Below the pieces are notes generated by a model. That model worked only from the letters and a program-made list of their open reading frames with translations, did not search any database and was not told the DNA's origin. Of a stretch of 64,000 nucleotides of DNA, positions 24,011 through 37,300 are shown one piece after another; position 1 is the first letter of the stretch; every line of letters starts with the position of its first letter. Origin of the DNA: Porites lobata (lineage: Eukaryota; Cnidaria; Anthozoa; Scleractinia; Poritidae); NCBI GenBank assembly GCA_942486035.1, contig CALNXK010000007.1, positions 1,970,001-2,034,000 on the forward strand, written 5' to 3'. The position numbers and the translations under genes were made by a program.

Positions 24011-27000
24011 TCAACGACTTTTCTTTTTCCTCTTTTTCACTGGTTTATCATCATCACTGCTGTCAGACTCATGATCTGAACTGCTTTCACCACTACTGCT
24101 GCTACTGCTACTGTTGTCGCTAGAAGAATTGCTGCTTTCCTCTGAGGAGTTACTCTCATTGCTGCTATCTGTGGTTGAAGACTCGTCGGACTCATCACTT
24201 TCATCTTCACTTTTACCGCTGCCTTTCCTATGGATAAAGAAATAAAATAATGTGGCTTTGCCTTAGCGTAGTGGTGTTTATCTTAATACAGTCAAATCTG
24301 TATAAGGCAAAGTCCCAGGAATCCCTGGGGGCACTTTAAGAATTGTATGGGTGGGGATGTGCCACTGGAACCCCCCTGACTATCAGCCTATACCAGACCT
24401 GGTTCAGCACAATTTCATTACACTGTACTGGACTGAACTCCCAAAATCCCTAGAGTTCTAGAGAGTCCTAGAGTTGCTATTTTTCAGAAACTACTGAGGT
24501 CAACACTTTCTTACCTATTCAGCTGAGTCCTGGGTAAATTTAAATTGGCCAGTTTCATTTTTAAGCGTCACAAAGAGATAATAAGCAACACTGGGGACCT
24601 TTTATTTGAAAATGAGGACAAATATCTATGAGGACAATATTTCCTAATATTAAGTAGTGTGCACATGTATACCAGCACTATTTAGGTAGGAAAATGTGGG
24701 AGAATACATTACAGGTTTAAGCAAAAATGTCATAAGGGTGGAAACCAGTTATCAAAGGTTAGAAGTTTTATGATTTTGTGATCAGGAGAGGGATTAACAG
24801 GTAAAAAACAAGTACAATAGAGCTTTCTGAGATGTATATTCCGTGAGAATAGATGAAAAAATTCAAGTGAATACTCGTCCTTGTAATAGTCCTTGTCCTC
24901 ACATCCAAAGGTCTCTATTATCAATAGCCTTCCACACAGATGTTCATAGGGTTTCATCACGCAGGATTGCGTGACAAGCCAAAAATATGTCTGTGACAAC
25001 TTGATTCTGTGGGTTCACTGTGGGAGGCTATATTATGAACATAAACATGAGTAAAATGACTAAGATGTTGGGATACCTTTTGTTTGTTGTTTTGTTCTCA
25101 GTTTCAATAACCTCACTAGAAAGAATTAAGAAAAACAGCAAATTAGGAAACATGCATCAAAAGAAAACAATGCATCTCTGACTCTTTGGATCCAGTTGTT
25201 AACACCAAGAATTAATTAGCAACTGGATAATTAATAAGCAACTAATTAGCAACAGTGTTTTGACTGGCTTAGCCAACAGGGCAGAAACACATCAAATCAT
25301 GCCCCAGAAAAAGTCATCATTAACCACTCTTCAGATTCTTCTTACAAAATGAAATTAGTAGGTGGCAGGTGAGGTGGTCAGAAAATGATTCAACAAAATG
25401 ATGTGTTACATTGGTAGTGTAGTGAGGACGCACCATTCATGTTACAACTTTTATTCAATCACCTCCACCTTGAACACCTATCCTCTGTGTCCGTCTATGG
25501 CACATAGGACCTTCACAGAGCTTTTCTAACTCTCTCTGACAGTCAGTTCCTTCTTCTCACATCTCATCCCAAGACCCCCAACCCCCTTCTCTCTTTACTT
25601 TTTTTCCTCTGTCCTCGTCATTGTAGTTTGAGGTCTTCCTCTTTGTCTCTTTCCATTTGGTTTCTAGGTCAATGCTACATAATTGTAGTCACTGTTTTGG
25701 TCTTGTCTCAGGATGTGCCCAAACATTTTCCGTCATCTTTATTCAATATTATTCATCACTCAGTGCCTTCATTCCTGCTCTGTCAAGCAACTCCCCTTTT
25801 GTGACATGGTCTTGCTAACAGATGTGCAGGATTCTTCAGTGGTATCAAGACCGGAGTTTCCATGATCACAGTTAGTCCGGGACAGGAAGGAGAATTTTAT
25901 CTGCCAACTCAGATACCGTACATCATATTGCATGTTTCACATGCCCCCTGATAAAAAACTTCCATAACAAGCTTTCAGGGCAATAATATATTTCACACAC
26001 ATGACTTACAATAATTTTATTCAGTAACCATTAGGGTGAAAAGCAACCAAATAGGTGACACTGGATATCTTGCCAAGATATTTGCAACCTCAGCATTATT
26101 TGCATGATTTTGGCAATATGGCACCGAGATTTAACACTCCACAAATTTTGTCAACTCGTGAAAATCACTGGAATATCTTTGTACCAGTTGGAAGTCATCA
26201 GAATGGCTTTGGCACTGTTTGGAAGTTGTTGGATTGTTTCACACGCATTTAACTTAGGAAAAGTTGGGAGGTTTAGAAATTTTGGTGCTTGGCATAGTTA
26301 GTAGAGTTCCACGATTCTAGTGGCACACTCACTAAAGAATTCTAAAAGTAGCCCCTCCAGTGGTGTAGTGTATCGAGCGACTATACGGCTTAAATACTTT
26401 CAAGGAACACGAGTCATCAAGCACATGGTTCGGACAAAAAGTACAAGGAACACCACAGGGGTCACATGACCCCTAACAAGTTCCCAGGACCACACAGGAG
26501 GGGAGGGTGGTCAACAAATGGCTGAAGGACCGGAGGAAGCTGATGACCATAAACCCCAAGTTTGGGCTGCCCGTGATCTACCAGTTCTCTCCTGAGTTTC
26601 TCCAAGATGGCAAAGGAGTTTTCCGTGCTGTGTGATCAGACCCAAATTATCAGTGTGTTTTGTGATCGGGGCCAAAGTAGCCGCATGAGGCGTGATTGGG
26701 CATAGCAGCATGATGCTTGATTTACTATTTTCACAACATGTGATGCATGCATGATTTTCCTTTGAAATTTCTGTGATGGTTAATATCATTATTTTGAAAC
26801 TAGAAGCAGAGATAGTTATGACACCAACTTCTTGCCCTTTTTTCTCGTTCATCGACCTCTGATTTCATCAGATCAAATGATAATAGGATACTTGTTAATG
26901 TAGTTCAAATTTCATTTTTCTGTGATGCGTAATAGCTTCAAAAAATCGGCGTGATGGGTGGTCCCCCCCTTCTGCCACCATGTTTCTCTTTAATTTCCAC

Positions 27001-27366
27001 CATCCTGTAAAGAAATTTTAATTCTTCACCGAAAAAATCACTGAGCCTACCTGTTAGTTGAATCAGTATTTGCTTTCTCAGATTTCATCAATTTTATTTT
27101 CTTTTTTATGACAGCGGTTCTTGAATCTCTCTGTAAGTACTTGCGTTTGTTGGTACATTCATACGTCCAATGGCCAATTTGTAAACACTTCTGACATCTT
27201 TGATTTCCCGCCTGTTGTTGCCTTAAAACGCAAATTAAAATGTTTAAGTAAATGGAAAGCTGTGCCAAGTAGACTTAGAAGAGGAGAATGCATGTCCGAT
27301 TTTCTGTTCTGGGAAGATTTCTCACCGTTTTTTGTCGAGAATGTAAGACCTCGCTATGGACGCCAT
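24011..27366 (-). CDS. ZCCHC10: ZCCHC10-like CCHC zinc-knuckle protein, 4 exons, 155 aa
   Basis: Exons, in coding order: 27366-27326, 27221-27051, 25115-25077, 24227-24011 (stop TGA 24011-24013). Every phase matches (41+171+39+217 = 468 nt). The knuckle is C23-x2-C26-x4-H31-x4-C36 (RCQKCLQIGHWTYEC), followed by KRKYLQRDSRTA, which is nearly the human ZCCHC10 sequence. As in the human protein, the remainder is a long Ser/Asp/Glu-rich tail (residues about 86-145) ending in a basic KKRKKKSR. The human protein is of similar size and poorly characterised; the basic tail suggests nuclear location, and nucleic-acid binding by the knuckle is inferred. The N-terminus MASIARSYILDKK is short, comparable to the human alternative first exon. 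An alternative acceptor 10 bases further into exon 2 (gcaacaacag) would break the frame, so the ttttaag acceptor is preferred. Confidence 0.93.
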
Positions 27367-27712
27367 CTTTGTTAGCCACTAGTACCCAGGCCTCCCATGT
27401 GTTGAAAGGAGCGGGCGCGCAAGTAAGCGCGCAAGCAATATCATGAAACGCATAGCCTCGCCGCGAGTGGCTCTGACTAACTCGCGGACCAGTTATATAC
27501 AGTGTTGTCTCCCCCGAATTTGTGTGTTGTGACAGACTAGGTAGACAAGTCATCGCCAAATAATCTCAGTTCAGTCGTCGAGTCGAAAAGGCTGACTCGG
27601 TTACTAGGTGCACTTTTGTTTTTTCTTTTTTTTAAAATGTGATTTGCAGTCGACGTCACGGGGGCTGTGTTGGTTGATAAAACGTTTCTCCCCTCTGGGA
27701 AGTAGACTACTA

Positions 27713-27895
27713 GGGCCTATTTACATAGGGCATGGGGGACCCCAGGTAGGTGAGGTCACCCGCTGAGGTGGGGTAACCCACCTGTCCATATAATCTCTCA
27801 TTTTAATTTGATCATGCTTATACTGGACAGGAAAGTTGACCCTTCGTAGGTTACCTCACCTACCGGGGGTCCCCCACCTCCATGTAAACACGCCC
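27713..27895. repeat. foldback element, arms ~42 bp
   Basis: The left end gggcctatttacatagggca is matched by the reverse complement of the right end (catgtaaacacgccc). The inner arm parts, ggtaggtgagg and cctcacctacc, pair exactly. It is followed directly by ttattgttggtgtaac. Non-coding, MITE-like. Confidence 0.8.
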
Positions 27896-28768
27896 TTAAA
27901 CTTTTATTGTTGGTGTAACTTATGTTGGAAAGTGCCCTGGGTGCCAGAGACGTTTCATGCACGGTCTTTAAGAGTGACCTGCTTTGCCACTCATGACTTC
28001 GGCCTCCGGGCGAAGACACCACACGCAAGAAAAGACCTCTGAAATCTGTAGAAGATTCTTAGAAACTGTCCACCTACCCCTCCCCTCAACCAAAGTTCAC
28101 ACAAATTTCTTGTTACATGGTTGCAAACCCTTAGTCCCTTTCTCGCTTGTCTCCCTCCGAATCCCCCGCACTCCCTACTCACTGTCTAACATCAGCAAAA
28201 ACTTGATTGAGCTAGTACAAAACACCCGTCTCGCCATAAGAATTGGAAAAGACAATTCAACATTTAAATACCAAACATTTTGTACATATATTTGCCTTCA
28301 GCTTATCACAGTCATAAATGCACTTCTTCAACTTTATCTACTGACATCTATTTACAAGTACACTGTGGCAGGAAGTATTCACATGACTTTGTCAGTGGAC
28401 TTATCATTCAGCTGTGAGTACTTCAGGGCCAAGGTTACTACTGACACTTGTTATTAATCACAGGAGAGACTCTAACTGATCAAAAATGAAATGGACAGAA
28501 AGGAAGCAAATGCAGCATTATTTTACTTGCTGCTGGAAAAAACGTCTCCTTTTTCAATAGTGACTTTATGATTTGACTTCGAGTACGAGATTGAGTACGA
28601 ATACGACTTTGGAATTTCTAGCAAGTTTTGTCACTCCTCCTTGTTACTAACCAGGACAGAGAAAGACAGAGATAAAATAATATTGTTGTGACAAACGCTT
28701 ATCTGGAGCTCATGAAATTGGTTTGAAAATTCGTACTTAACTCAATCTGATACTTGCAGTCCAACCTA

Positions 28769-28963
28769 TAGCCTGTAAGCAAGCTCTATGAATTATAGTG
28801 AGCGAAGCGAGCCGCGAGAAAACATGTGAGCAAGTTACAAAGCCACGAACAAAGGAGGAGGAAAACTTCTTTCCACGCTCCTCGCACTTGCGTCTCCCTT
28901 TGCATTCTGGCTCTCGCATAACTTTGTGCGACTACCCCAAATAGAGAGCTTGCTTTTAGGCCA
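28769..28963. mobile_element. MITE of the TAGCCTG family, near-exact 9-bp target-site duplication
   Basis: The element starts TAGCCTGTAAGCAAGCTCT and ends with the near reverse complement agagcttgcttttaggcca. The flanks are TCCAACCTA (28760-28768) and TCCAATCTA (28964-28972), a 9-bp duplication with one mismatch. It is 195 bp with no coding capacity, and its termini are almost the same as those of the 60231-60591 element. Confidence 0.82.
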
Positions 28964-29205
28964 TCCAATCTACAGGTCTCATAACTCAAGGTAACCAAAT
29001 CATTCCTGAGAATACTAACATCCTACTGATTCAATACAAAGTGGTAAAATCATGACTAAAATGCAACAAAATGTAACTAGAAAATGTAACACTTAAATAC
29101 TATGATACTGAACTCCTCTAAATAATGGTCTCTACCATAGAATACAAGCAGACTCTCTTTTTGGCAATTCTACAACTGGACTGTGACTAAGACTTCATCC
29201 CCCAG

Positions 29206-29516
29206 GGTATGCGATTAGTAGGCAGGAAGTGAAACAGCTAGGAAGTTCTATTGGTTCTACACTGGAACCACAGGACATGCATAGTGTCCGCATTAACCGG
29301 GTGTCTGTATTAAGGAGGTTAATTTTATACAAAATATATGAGCTTTTTCTTTGTCGGAACAAACAAAACTGTAAATTATAAAAAGATATCCGTATTAAGC
29401 GGGTGTCTGTAGAGTGGGGTTCCACTGCATTTCTTTTTGTTTCCTATGACAGTAGCCAGAGATCATGCTCATAGTCATCAGGGAAAATCCCCGGCTTCCC
29501 ATCTTTACTGACAGCC
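29206..29516. repeat. dispersed repeat copy interrupted by a TA-inserted MITE
   Basis: The sequence up to 29259 (aacagctaggaagttctattgg) and from 29430 (ttctttttgtttcctatgac) joins to match the uninterrupted copy at 17640-17720. The right end reads ctgacagccct. It is non-coding, and the interruption is annotated separately. Confidence 0.7.
29260..29427. mobile_element. pogo/Tc1-mariner-like MITE, CACTGGAACC termini, nested insertion
   Basis: The left end is cactggaaccacagg and the right end ggggttccactg, a terminal inverted repeat. The flanks are TA at 29258-29259 and CA at 29428-29429, consistent with a TA duplication that has since mutated. Interior text (tgtccgcattaaccgggtgtc and tattaagcgggtgtctgt) is also inverted-repeated. 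It sits inside the older repeat at 29206-29516. Confidence 0.75.
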
Positions 29517-30479
29517 CTCCTACAAGCACCACTTCACATTGAGAGACTGCTTGCAATCTACATGTAGTCAAACTAAGGCTTGCTGTAATAATCATAATAA
29601 TATTATTATCAACATGTACAGTTTAACACATTTCAACTCATAAAATTACATCAACATAATTTTCATGCAAAAAAAATGGAAGAAAATTGCAAGCCAACAC
29701 TTAAATATTCCTCACCAGTGATGAACTAAAGGCATAATAATATTATTCACAATCCAGAAAGGAAATAACTTAAAACATTAAAAAACACGTCTCCCATTGG
29801 CCAGGAAAAAAAACTGTCATATTCTTAAGGGTTCACAACTCCAAAATTATTTCATTCTATTATATTTTCCCACCTCTAATAACAGTAAAAAAAATGACTA
29901 TTCACTCATCAGGGTCAAAAGAGGGAAGAGAAGCACTCTTCAGAATTGCCTCCATTGGACAGTTCAGTGGTTTTTGTAGCAAAAAGGAGTGTGGAAAGAT
30001 CACTAATATATAATATTACCTCAAAAGAAACAACTAATTTTTTTATCTCCTTTCAAGTAATTCAAGTGAATCTCAGATGCATAGCTTCACCATGTTAACC
30101 AGGATATGAATTTGAAAATGTTTTAACCTTGTGCCCTTTGCAAGAGCAAAAAGTTCTTGGGTTTTGAATACTTTCTTTTTTAATGAGTGCACCAAAAATC
30201 TTTAAGGCAAAATTAACTATTGAGTCAACGAAAATGTTGCAAGGAATGATGCCCAAATATTTCTGCACTATACATAGTTCTAAACCGAAAAGTCTTCATT
30301 CAGACAAAAAAGAAATTTGTAAACAAACTTGAAATGCTTTGGTAAACAGGAGTTCTTTCAAGGACCAGCTTTTCCTGCCTTCTAGTGGAGTCCTTCTTGG
30401 AGGGAGATGACCAAACCCTCTCACCCCAAGATCAGTAATGAAGAAAACATGAAGTTTAGTTCTAACTTTTAGAAAAACC

Positions 30480-31045
30480 TATGGTGTTCAAATGAGATCT
30501 CTCACACTGTACTTTCACATGGTTCTATTATTTTATTTTGTACGTAATTCTAACTTTTGAGTCTGTGGAGGAAATCTTATGGCGTGACCATTCAAATGGA
30601 ACCTTTCTCACAGTACTTTCAGATGGTTCTATTAATTTTGTTTTGTATGCAATTCAAACTTTTGATTCTGTAGAGGAAATCCTATAGTGCGACCATTCAA
30701 ATGGAACGTTTCCTCAGTACTTTCACATTTTGTGACATGGTTCTATTTTTTTGGTAAGTAATTCTAACTTTTGAGTCTTTGGAGGAAATCTTCTGGTGTG
30801 ACCATTCAAATGGAACCTTTCTCACAGTACTTTCACATGGTTCTATTTATTTCATACGTAGTTCTAACTTTTGAGTCTGTGAAGGAAATCCTTTAGTGAG
30901 ACCATTCAAATGAAACTTCTCTCACAGTACTTTCACATTGTTCTACTTGTTTTGTACACAACTCTAACTTTGAGTCTGTGGAGGAAATGCTATGGTGTGA
31001 CCATTCAAAGAAAACCTCTCTTGCAGTACTTTCACATGGTTCTAT
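30480..31045. repeat. minisatellite, ~100-109-bp unit, about 5-6 copies
   Basis: The block gaccattcaaatg recurs at about 30586, 30691, 30800, 30900 and 30999 (the last as gaccattcaaag), with a degenerate copy near 30485. Each copy carries tttgagtctgtggaggaaat and cagtactttcacatggttct in the same order. Spacing is 105, 109, 100 and 99 bp. It starts about 270 bases past the RING-ligase stop codon and could lie in its 3' UTR. Part stays open on the minus strand, with a recurring peptide of the type CESTxREVxFEWSHHSIS. No gene is claimed from that. Confidence 0.85.
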
Positions 31046-31316
31046 TTGTCTCTTTTTCACTGTATTAATTTTTGCAAAATGAAATCTGCCAGTTTCCTTA
31101 ATTTTGATTTTGTGTTTTACACTTGGGGGCACAGGGTTAAAGGAGCTAAAGACAAAGTGCAACTGGTGTGTAATCCACATGTCCATAATGCATTGCCTCA
31201 AGCAATAACCACTCTTAAATTTAAAGCCTACGATACATCTATTTACAAGCCTCATTACGAGGTTGAGATACCTCATGTGTACATGATAAGAAAGCACTGA
31301 TTGTAATGATAAATTT

Positions 31317-34300
31317 CTAAGCTTGCAAATTAGGATGATCAACTAAATTAGACGTTGAACTTGATTGATCTTCTCTTTCCCAATTGACCTCTGCACTGAC
31401 ATGTAACACACGGCCAGACCCACCAGAAACACTGGAGCTTTCTGAAAAGAATCATGTTAAAGCAATACTGCTGTTAGTTTCAAGAGAATGGCTTTAATTC
31501 TTGACCTGCAAGTAGTACTTCTTTTAAGATGGGCACAACTGGAGCTGGCCCTTTTTGTGAGTCATAATGGCAGGAACTAACTTCAGGAAGGAGTCTACTG
31601 AGAGGAAGCTGGCTGTAATATTAAAGAAAGCTTCAACTGGAGGTTCCAAATTTTAACAAAAATATTTTCTTTTAACCTCCAAGATCCTGCTTTTAATAAA
31701 CACTGCCTTTTACACTCAATACAGGACAGAATGTCAACTTCCTATCCATCACATCAATAACAGTTTTTGGATTCCAGAAACAACTGGAACAAATGTTCAA
31801 ACCAGATGCAACAAGACATTTTTTGGAGGGGGAATTCAAATTACGGAAGTACTGTAAGACAAATTGTTAAAATTCCTAGTGAATTCATGTGCATTAAAAT
31901 TTGCTTTTTAAGTTGACCTCACAAAATGAAATAACTACTTTATTATTACAATGAATTAATAAAGCAATTAATTAACTCTCTGGTTAGTAGATACTAGCTA
32001 CAGAATGAGCTACAGCTTGCTCAAAGGGCAAGGTGTAAAACTGACTTCCTCTGCACCCCTGAAATACATTACCAATAACATGCCTTGAATCGATCCCCAT
32101 TACATGAATGGGTGAAACTTGGATTAAGCTACCTGATTTGATACCATCCTGTCATCCATCCTATATCACCACCGTGTTAACTGCAGTTAGAACAATCAGC
32201 TTTTTTTGTGGCCTAAAAGTGGACATCTCAATGGGACTCTACTGTATTCACCTTTTTTAGCCCCAAGATCCATTTACAAATTCTCCACATTTATCTCCAT
32301 ACATTCCATTTAAAAATAGTTGAGAGAAGTTGGTTTAAGATCAAAGCATTCTCCCTTTGGTAATCAATTTAGTAGTTCTCATAACCTTTACACTTGATGA
32401 TCTGCTGATGTTGTTAGGAGAAAATTGATGTTGGTCACTCTTGAGACCTAAAGGGTTAAAAGCAGTGCATACCTGAAGTGTCAGAACTTGGCCTACGTTC
32501 ACTAACTGAAGGTTCAATTTCATTCATCACCACACCCTGGTTATCAGCAGCCGTGTGATGATCTTCCTGCTCAGTAGTAGCAACCTCTACATCTCTGCTG
32601 CGAACCTCGTCACTGGTCTAAAGGTTACCAAGGTAAAGGAGGGAAAAAGGGAACTAAATTACTGAAAACAAAATTCAAGCCCTTTCAATAATATACATGC
32701 TGTAGGCCAAAATGAAATTCAGTTCCAAATGGTTTCACTGCAGTTATATTCTCACCTCCTTTCTTTTCTTAACTGAGAAATGAAGGTACTTCCTTTGCCC
32801 TGCAGGTGACTAGATATTGGCGTGGCTCGGATGACCACATAAAATGGCGGTCCCGTTTCCATTAGGAGACTTAATATAATGTCCCCAATTAGCACTTTTG
32901 TGCTAAATACATTGACACTCAAATAAAGTGCTTTTTTTTTTCGATTTCTCTTGGGGCGACAGTAATACACAGGAGAAATTAGAAACCATGGTTACGCAAA
33001 ATTTTGTGGCCAGGGCAAACAAGATGCATTATGGTCTATGTGAAAATCGTGAATTGGGAATAATAGACAAAGGAGTTATTTCTTGGCTTATTTTATGCCA
33101 AAAGTTGTCTGTGACTCCAAATAAAGCTCTGGGTGCCATTTGGAATAAGTCTCAGAGCTGTCAATAAGATTTCAAGTTGCCAGGTCAATAGCAATTTACT
33201 TGTAGGCAAGGAATAGAACTGTTAGAATGTCATCTTGCTTATATTTTCCCTTTGTTTCCTTTAAAACAACTACAACTACAAAGGTAAATATTTGAGAACA
33301 CCAATAACTGCTACTATACAAATACTCACAACTCCCAATTCTTTTAAGATGTTGAGTTTACACATTGGACAGGTCCTGTGCTCTACCAACCATGGATCAA
33401 TACACAGCTTGTGAAACTCATGCCTAGAGAGGTACATGTCATCACAAAGTTACAAACCATGCACAATCAAAGTTGTCACAATATATAGTTTGAAGTTACT
33501 TTAAGAAAGTTAAGAAAAAGAATCTCAGGGCAAAAGGGGTCTTTCAATAACAATAACAGTTTGGAATATTGGCTCAAAAGCAGAGGAAGGTATGGAAAAT
33601 GTATGAAAATTTATTTACTAACATTAGGCTTTGGAGCACAAAATAAACTTTCATCTTAGTCATAACCACGTTTTCAGGTGTCTTATGGTAAATGCAGTTT
33701 TTGAAAAATCAGGATTCCACAGTCTGCAGCATTTTGTCTTGAGTCTCATTTAATTGGAACACAGCCAACATAGACTATGAGCAGTCCCCCATTTTTCCTC
33801 AGGGATAGTAGAGCGAGCGAAACGAGAGCGCACGTGAAAATGGGATGATTTTCACGTGTGCTCACGTTTCGCACGCTCTACTATCCCTGAGGAAAAATGA
33901 GGGAATACTGATAGTCTACAGCCAACAGGTCTAATTGAAACATTACACTATCAAAATAGTTTTTCACATACACAATGCGGCAAATTAAATATCATGGGTT
34001 ACAAGCCCAACTAACAACAGTGCTTTTCAAAAAAAGAAAATAATAGGTGGCTCTAGTTGCTCAAATGTTGGATATCACTATCCACCAGGCCCTGGTTGTT
34101 CAAAACATGGATAGCGCTATCCACTAGATAAATCGCTATCCAGCGGATAAGTAGTACAAATAACAATTGCGCTATCCACTGGATAAATCGCTATCCAGCG
34201 GATAAGTAGTACAAATAACAATTGCGCTATCCACTGGATAAATCGCTATCCAGCGGATAAGTAGTAAAAATAACAATTGCGCTATCCACTGGATAAATCG

Positions 34301-37300
34301 CTATCCAGCAGATAAGTAGTACAAATAACAATTGCGCTATCCACTGGATAGTGATTTATCCAGTGAATAGCGCAATCCAACTTTTGAACAACTGGGGCCA
34401 GATAAATCACTATCCAGCAGATAAGTATTAGGACATACGTTAATTTTTTTTTGCACTATCCACTGGACAGAGATTTATTCATCCAGTGAATAGCATTATC
34501 CACATTTTGAACAACTGGGGCCAGATCTACATTTATATCAAAAAAAGGAATCAGTCTGACTACAGGTGATCACACACGCTGAGATCTTTATGGTTAAAGA
34601 CACAAAGAAATAGAACTGTTTTCCAAAATTATAATAACCATTCTACTTACTGGCAGGGCAATATACGGACCACATCACTTGCTTTATAACCATCTAAACA
34701 CACTGCACAGTTGTCTGATTCATCATCTTCCGTCTAAAAGCAAAACAAGACATATCATATTTTCATGGAACGCTTGCATAAAAGCGAAACTCTCTACAAC
34801 AATCTTGTAAATTTGTGTTTTAGAGGACTTGGAGTGATTACTAAGATCATTTTGACTATTGCAATAATTGTGTTAATATTGTGATGGCTGAGGTGATACT
34901 TATGTTACACTGTTGCAATAGTGACTTTACCATTGCTGTAGTTGTTATTCAAGTAACAATCAAGAGAAGCATTATTTATTGTTGGAGACATTCTACTAGC
35001 CACCAGTTTTAACTCAGACAAGACTCTGGGATTGTTCCTCTGGGGTTAAAACCAACATGAAAATCAACTTTGGGTATCAAAACTGAGATCAAAACTGACG
35101 TAGAGTACAGAATGAAGCATAGACAAACATAATATGTGATAGCAGAGGTCAAAATGACTCGAAGAAAAGCTACAAATAAAAGCTGTTTCTATAGAAAGAA
35201 GTAGAAAAGAAGATGGTAAAAGTCGATGACTTACATGAGATCCGTTGATGTGGACATAAACAATGTCAAAATTTCTAGTAAGGGTTTGAAATGTTACTTT
35301 TATTATTGGGCTAAAAGGAAAACTTAGAACAGACATGAAGACAGTCTATTTTTACCCAACATGTCACTTAGGTTATGATCAGTGACCTCAGATGTCTATA
35401 AAAAGAAATATTAACTTACTTCAATTCCTCTTTCATATGTCTGTGGCAATTAAACTTTGATTATTTTTTTCAAAATTAGGTGTTAAAACCAGTCTCCAGA
35501 ATGGGTTCCAAACCAAAAGTTGAAACTAAACATAACAGAATTTTACTTATCCTCGTGATCAAAAACATTTAGGACATTGATGCTTAGGTTGCACAGTTTC
35601 AATAATTATTATTTCCAACAGTAGAAATGTTTGTGAAGGGGAATTTTCTTACCAAATTCACTACTGAAACTAACGATGCACAAAAACTGATAATGATAAT
35701 TTTTTACTGAATTAAATGAAAGTGCCTGGTTTAGCATTTAGAAACAAAGTCATGTTCCTCTTTTCTAAACATAAAGAAAGCAAGTTTCATATATTATTCA
35801 GATATCAAATTATCTGGACAAACACTCAACAATATTAAGCGACTTGATAGGAACAAAATGCATTTAATGTGATTTGAGAACTCATTAAGCTAATATATCA
35901 AGAGTATTTTCCCACACACATGATATCGGTCAAGAATCATATCTAAAAACCCTCTACATTGATCCTTGTGCTAACAAAGTTTTCTTTTTTATACAAATAT
36001 AGCCACTTTTTTACCTTCTTGCTGACTGTGCGGGTCGGAAGCTTGGCTATGGCTTTCTTTGCAGCTGAAGTTAAACGTTTCTGTTAAAAAAAGATAAGAT
36101 CACATATGGAACATTTGACCACATAAATTGTGAACTAATAATATAACAACAATCAAATCAACACTTGTTTGGTTTTTTTTGTTCCTATAACAACACCAGT
36201 TAGTTTCAATATTGGTTCACTACATTAACGACTTATATACAAGTCCCAAAAGAAAGTTACCTAGAGAAAAATCTAGTAGACAACATTTATTTAAAAAAAA
36301 AACTAACATATTGTATGGGTCTGTTCAGGGAAAGCAAATAAGCATGTAATAAACACCTGCACTTTTTAAAGATTTTTTTAATTAAAATTTTTAATTAACA
36401 GCCACATTTAACATTGAAGCAACACCACTGGGATTTTTCCCTTTTTTATGAGCCTTTCAACCATAAAAAAGGCATCTCAAAAACTGAAAAATACCATAGT
36501 TTCTTCTACTGCCAAAATAAAACAATCGCCATGTTCAGTTAGGTCGTAGATTGGAAAGGTAGAGAAAAATAGTAATGAACGTGATTTGTTGGCAATGCTG
36601 AGGCCAATCAACAAAGCAATCATCAAAGATATTTTCCAAATTATGGCTACCTCTAGCAACACACTTGCATCTGTTGCCTGTGTCTGTCTTATGCAAAAAA
36701 GTACACTTTTGCAAGCCTAAAAGGTTTGCTAGCTTTCTTTCCTGCAGCTGTTTGGAAAGACAGGTGTATATAGAAGTCTATGTGATTTGTGGTTGTCCGG
36801 ATTTCACTCACATCTCAAGTTTTCGATTGTTTAAAAAGATGAAACTTGGCAAAAAATAGTATTAGTCTTTCACAAGGCTTTGACTTTCCTAGAGGACAAA
36901 TTAGTCACGGTGTACAAACTTTTCATCAAGCATGAACATCCAAAATTTACATTACATAATCACAGGTGACTTGAACCAACAAAGACTAAGGTTATTACAC
37001 AACAAGCAAAAATCATGTTACAAACATGACAACTTTATGTGTACCAAGCAGAAACCTATCTGAAAGCTGCCGTAATTTAACACTGAAGCAATTTCCTATG
37101 TCAAAACTTGTCCTAACCAAAGTTGTAAACCACACATTTGTAAATGAGAATCCCCTAGCTTTAATTAGACCAACTAATGCTACTACAAAAAAGCCATTCC
37201 ACCAGAGAGATGCACTGTTTAAAACACCTCAAACTTCCATAATAAGCAGCATGCAATATTTTTTCGAGCAAAAGTTGGTTTCAAAAAAATGCCATATCTA

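Larger units (their letters stand above)
27367..31316. other. intergenic, repeat-rich DNA between ZCCHC10 and the RING-ligase gene
   Basis: It contains the ZCCHC10 promoter side (27367 to about 27600), a foldback (27713-27895), a MITE (28769-28963), a nested repeat pair (29206-29516) and a minisatellite (about 30480-31045). The stretch 29520-30470 is AT-rich with no feature I can name. Open frames of 60-157 codons in this part show no family resemblance and overlap repeats. Confidence 0.55.

Noticed and set aside
27984..28457. 157-codon plus-strand open frame
   Set aside because: Begins in repeat-type sequence next to the 27713-27895 foldback; no motif, no conserved segment.
30893..31342. 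149-codon minus-strand frame across the minisatellite and the RING-ligase 3' end
   Set aside because: It overlaps the last coding exon in another frame and consists mostly of the tandem repeat; reported only as an observation.
34114..34345. Regular 55-bp repeats considered as a CRISPR-like array
   Set aside because: Units are continuous tandem copies with no unique spacers, inside a eukaryotic intron with MITE-type ends.
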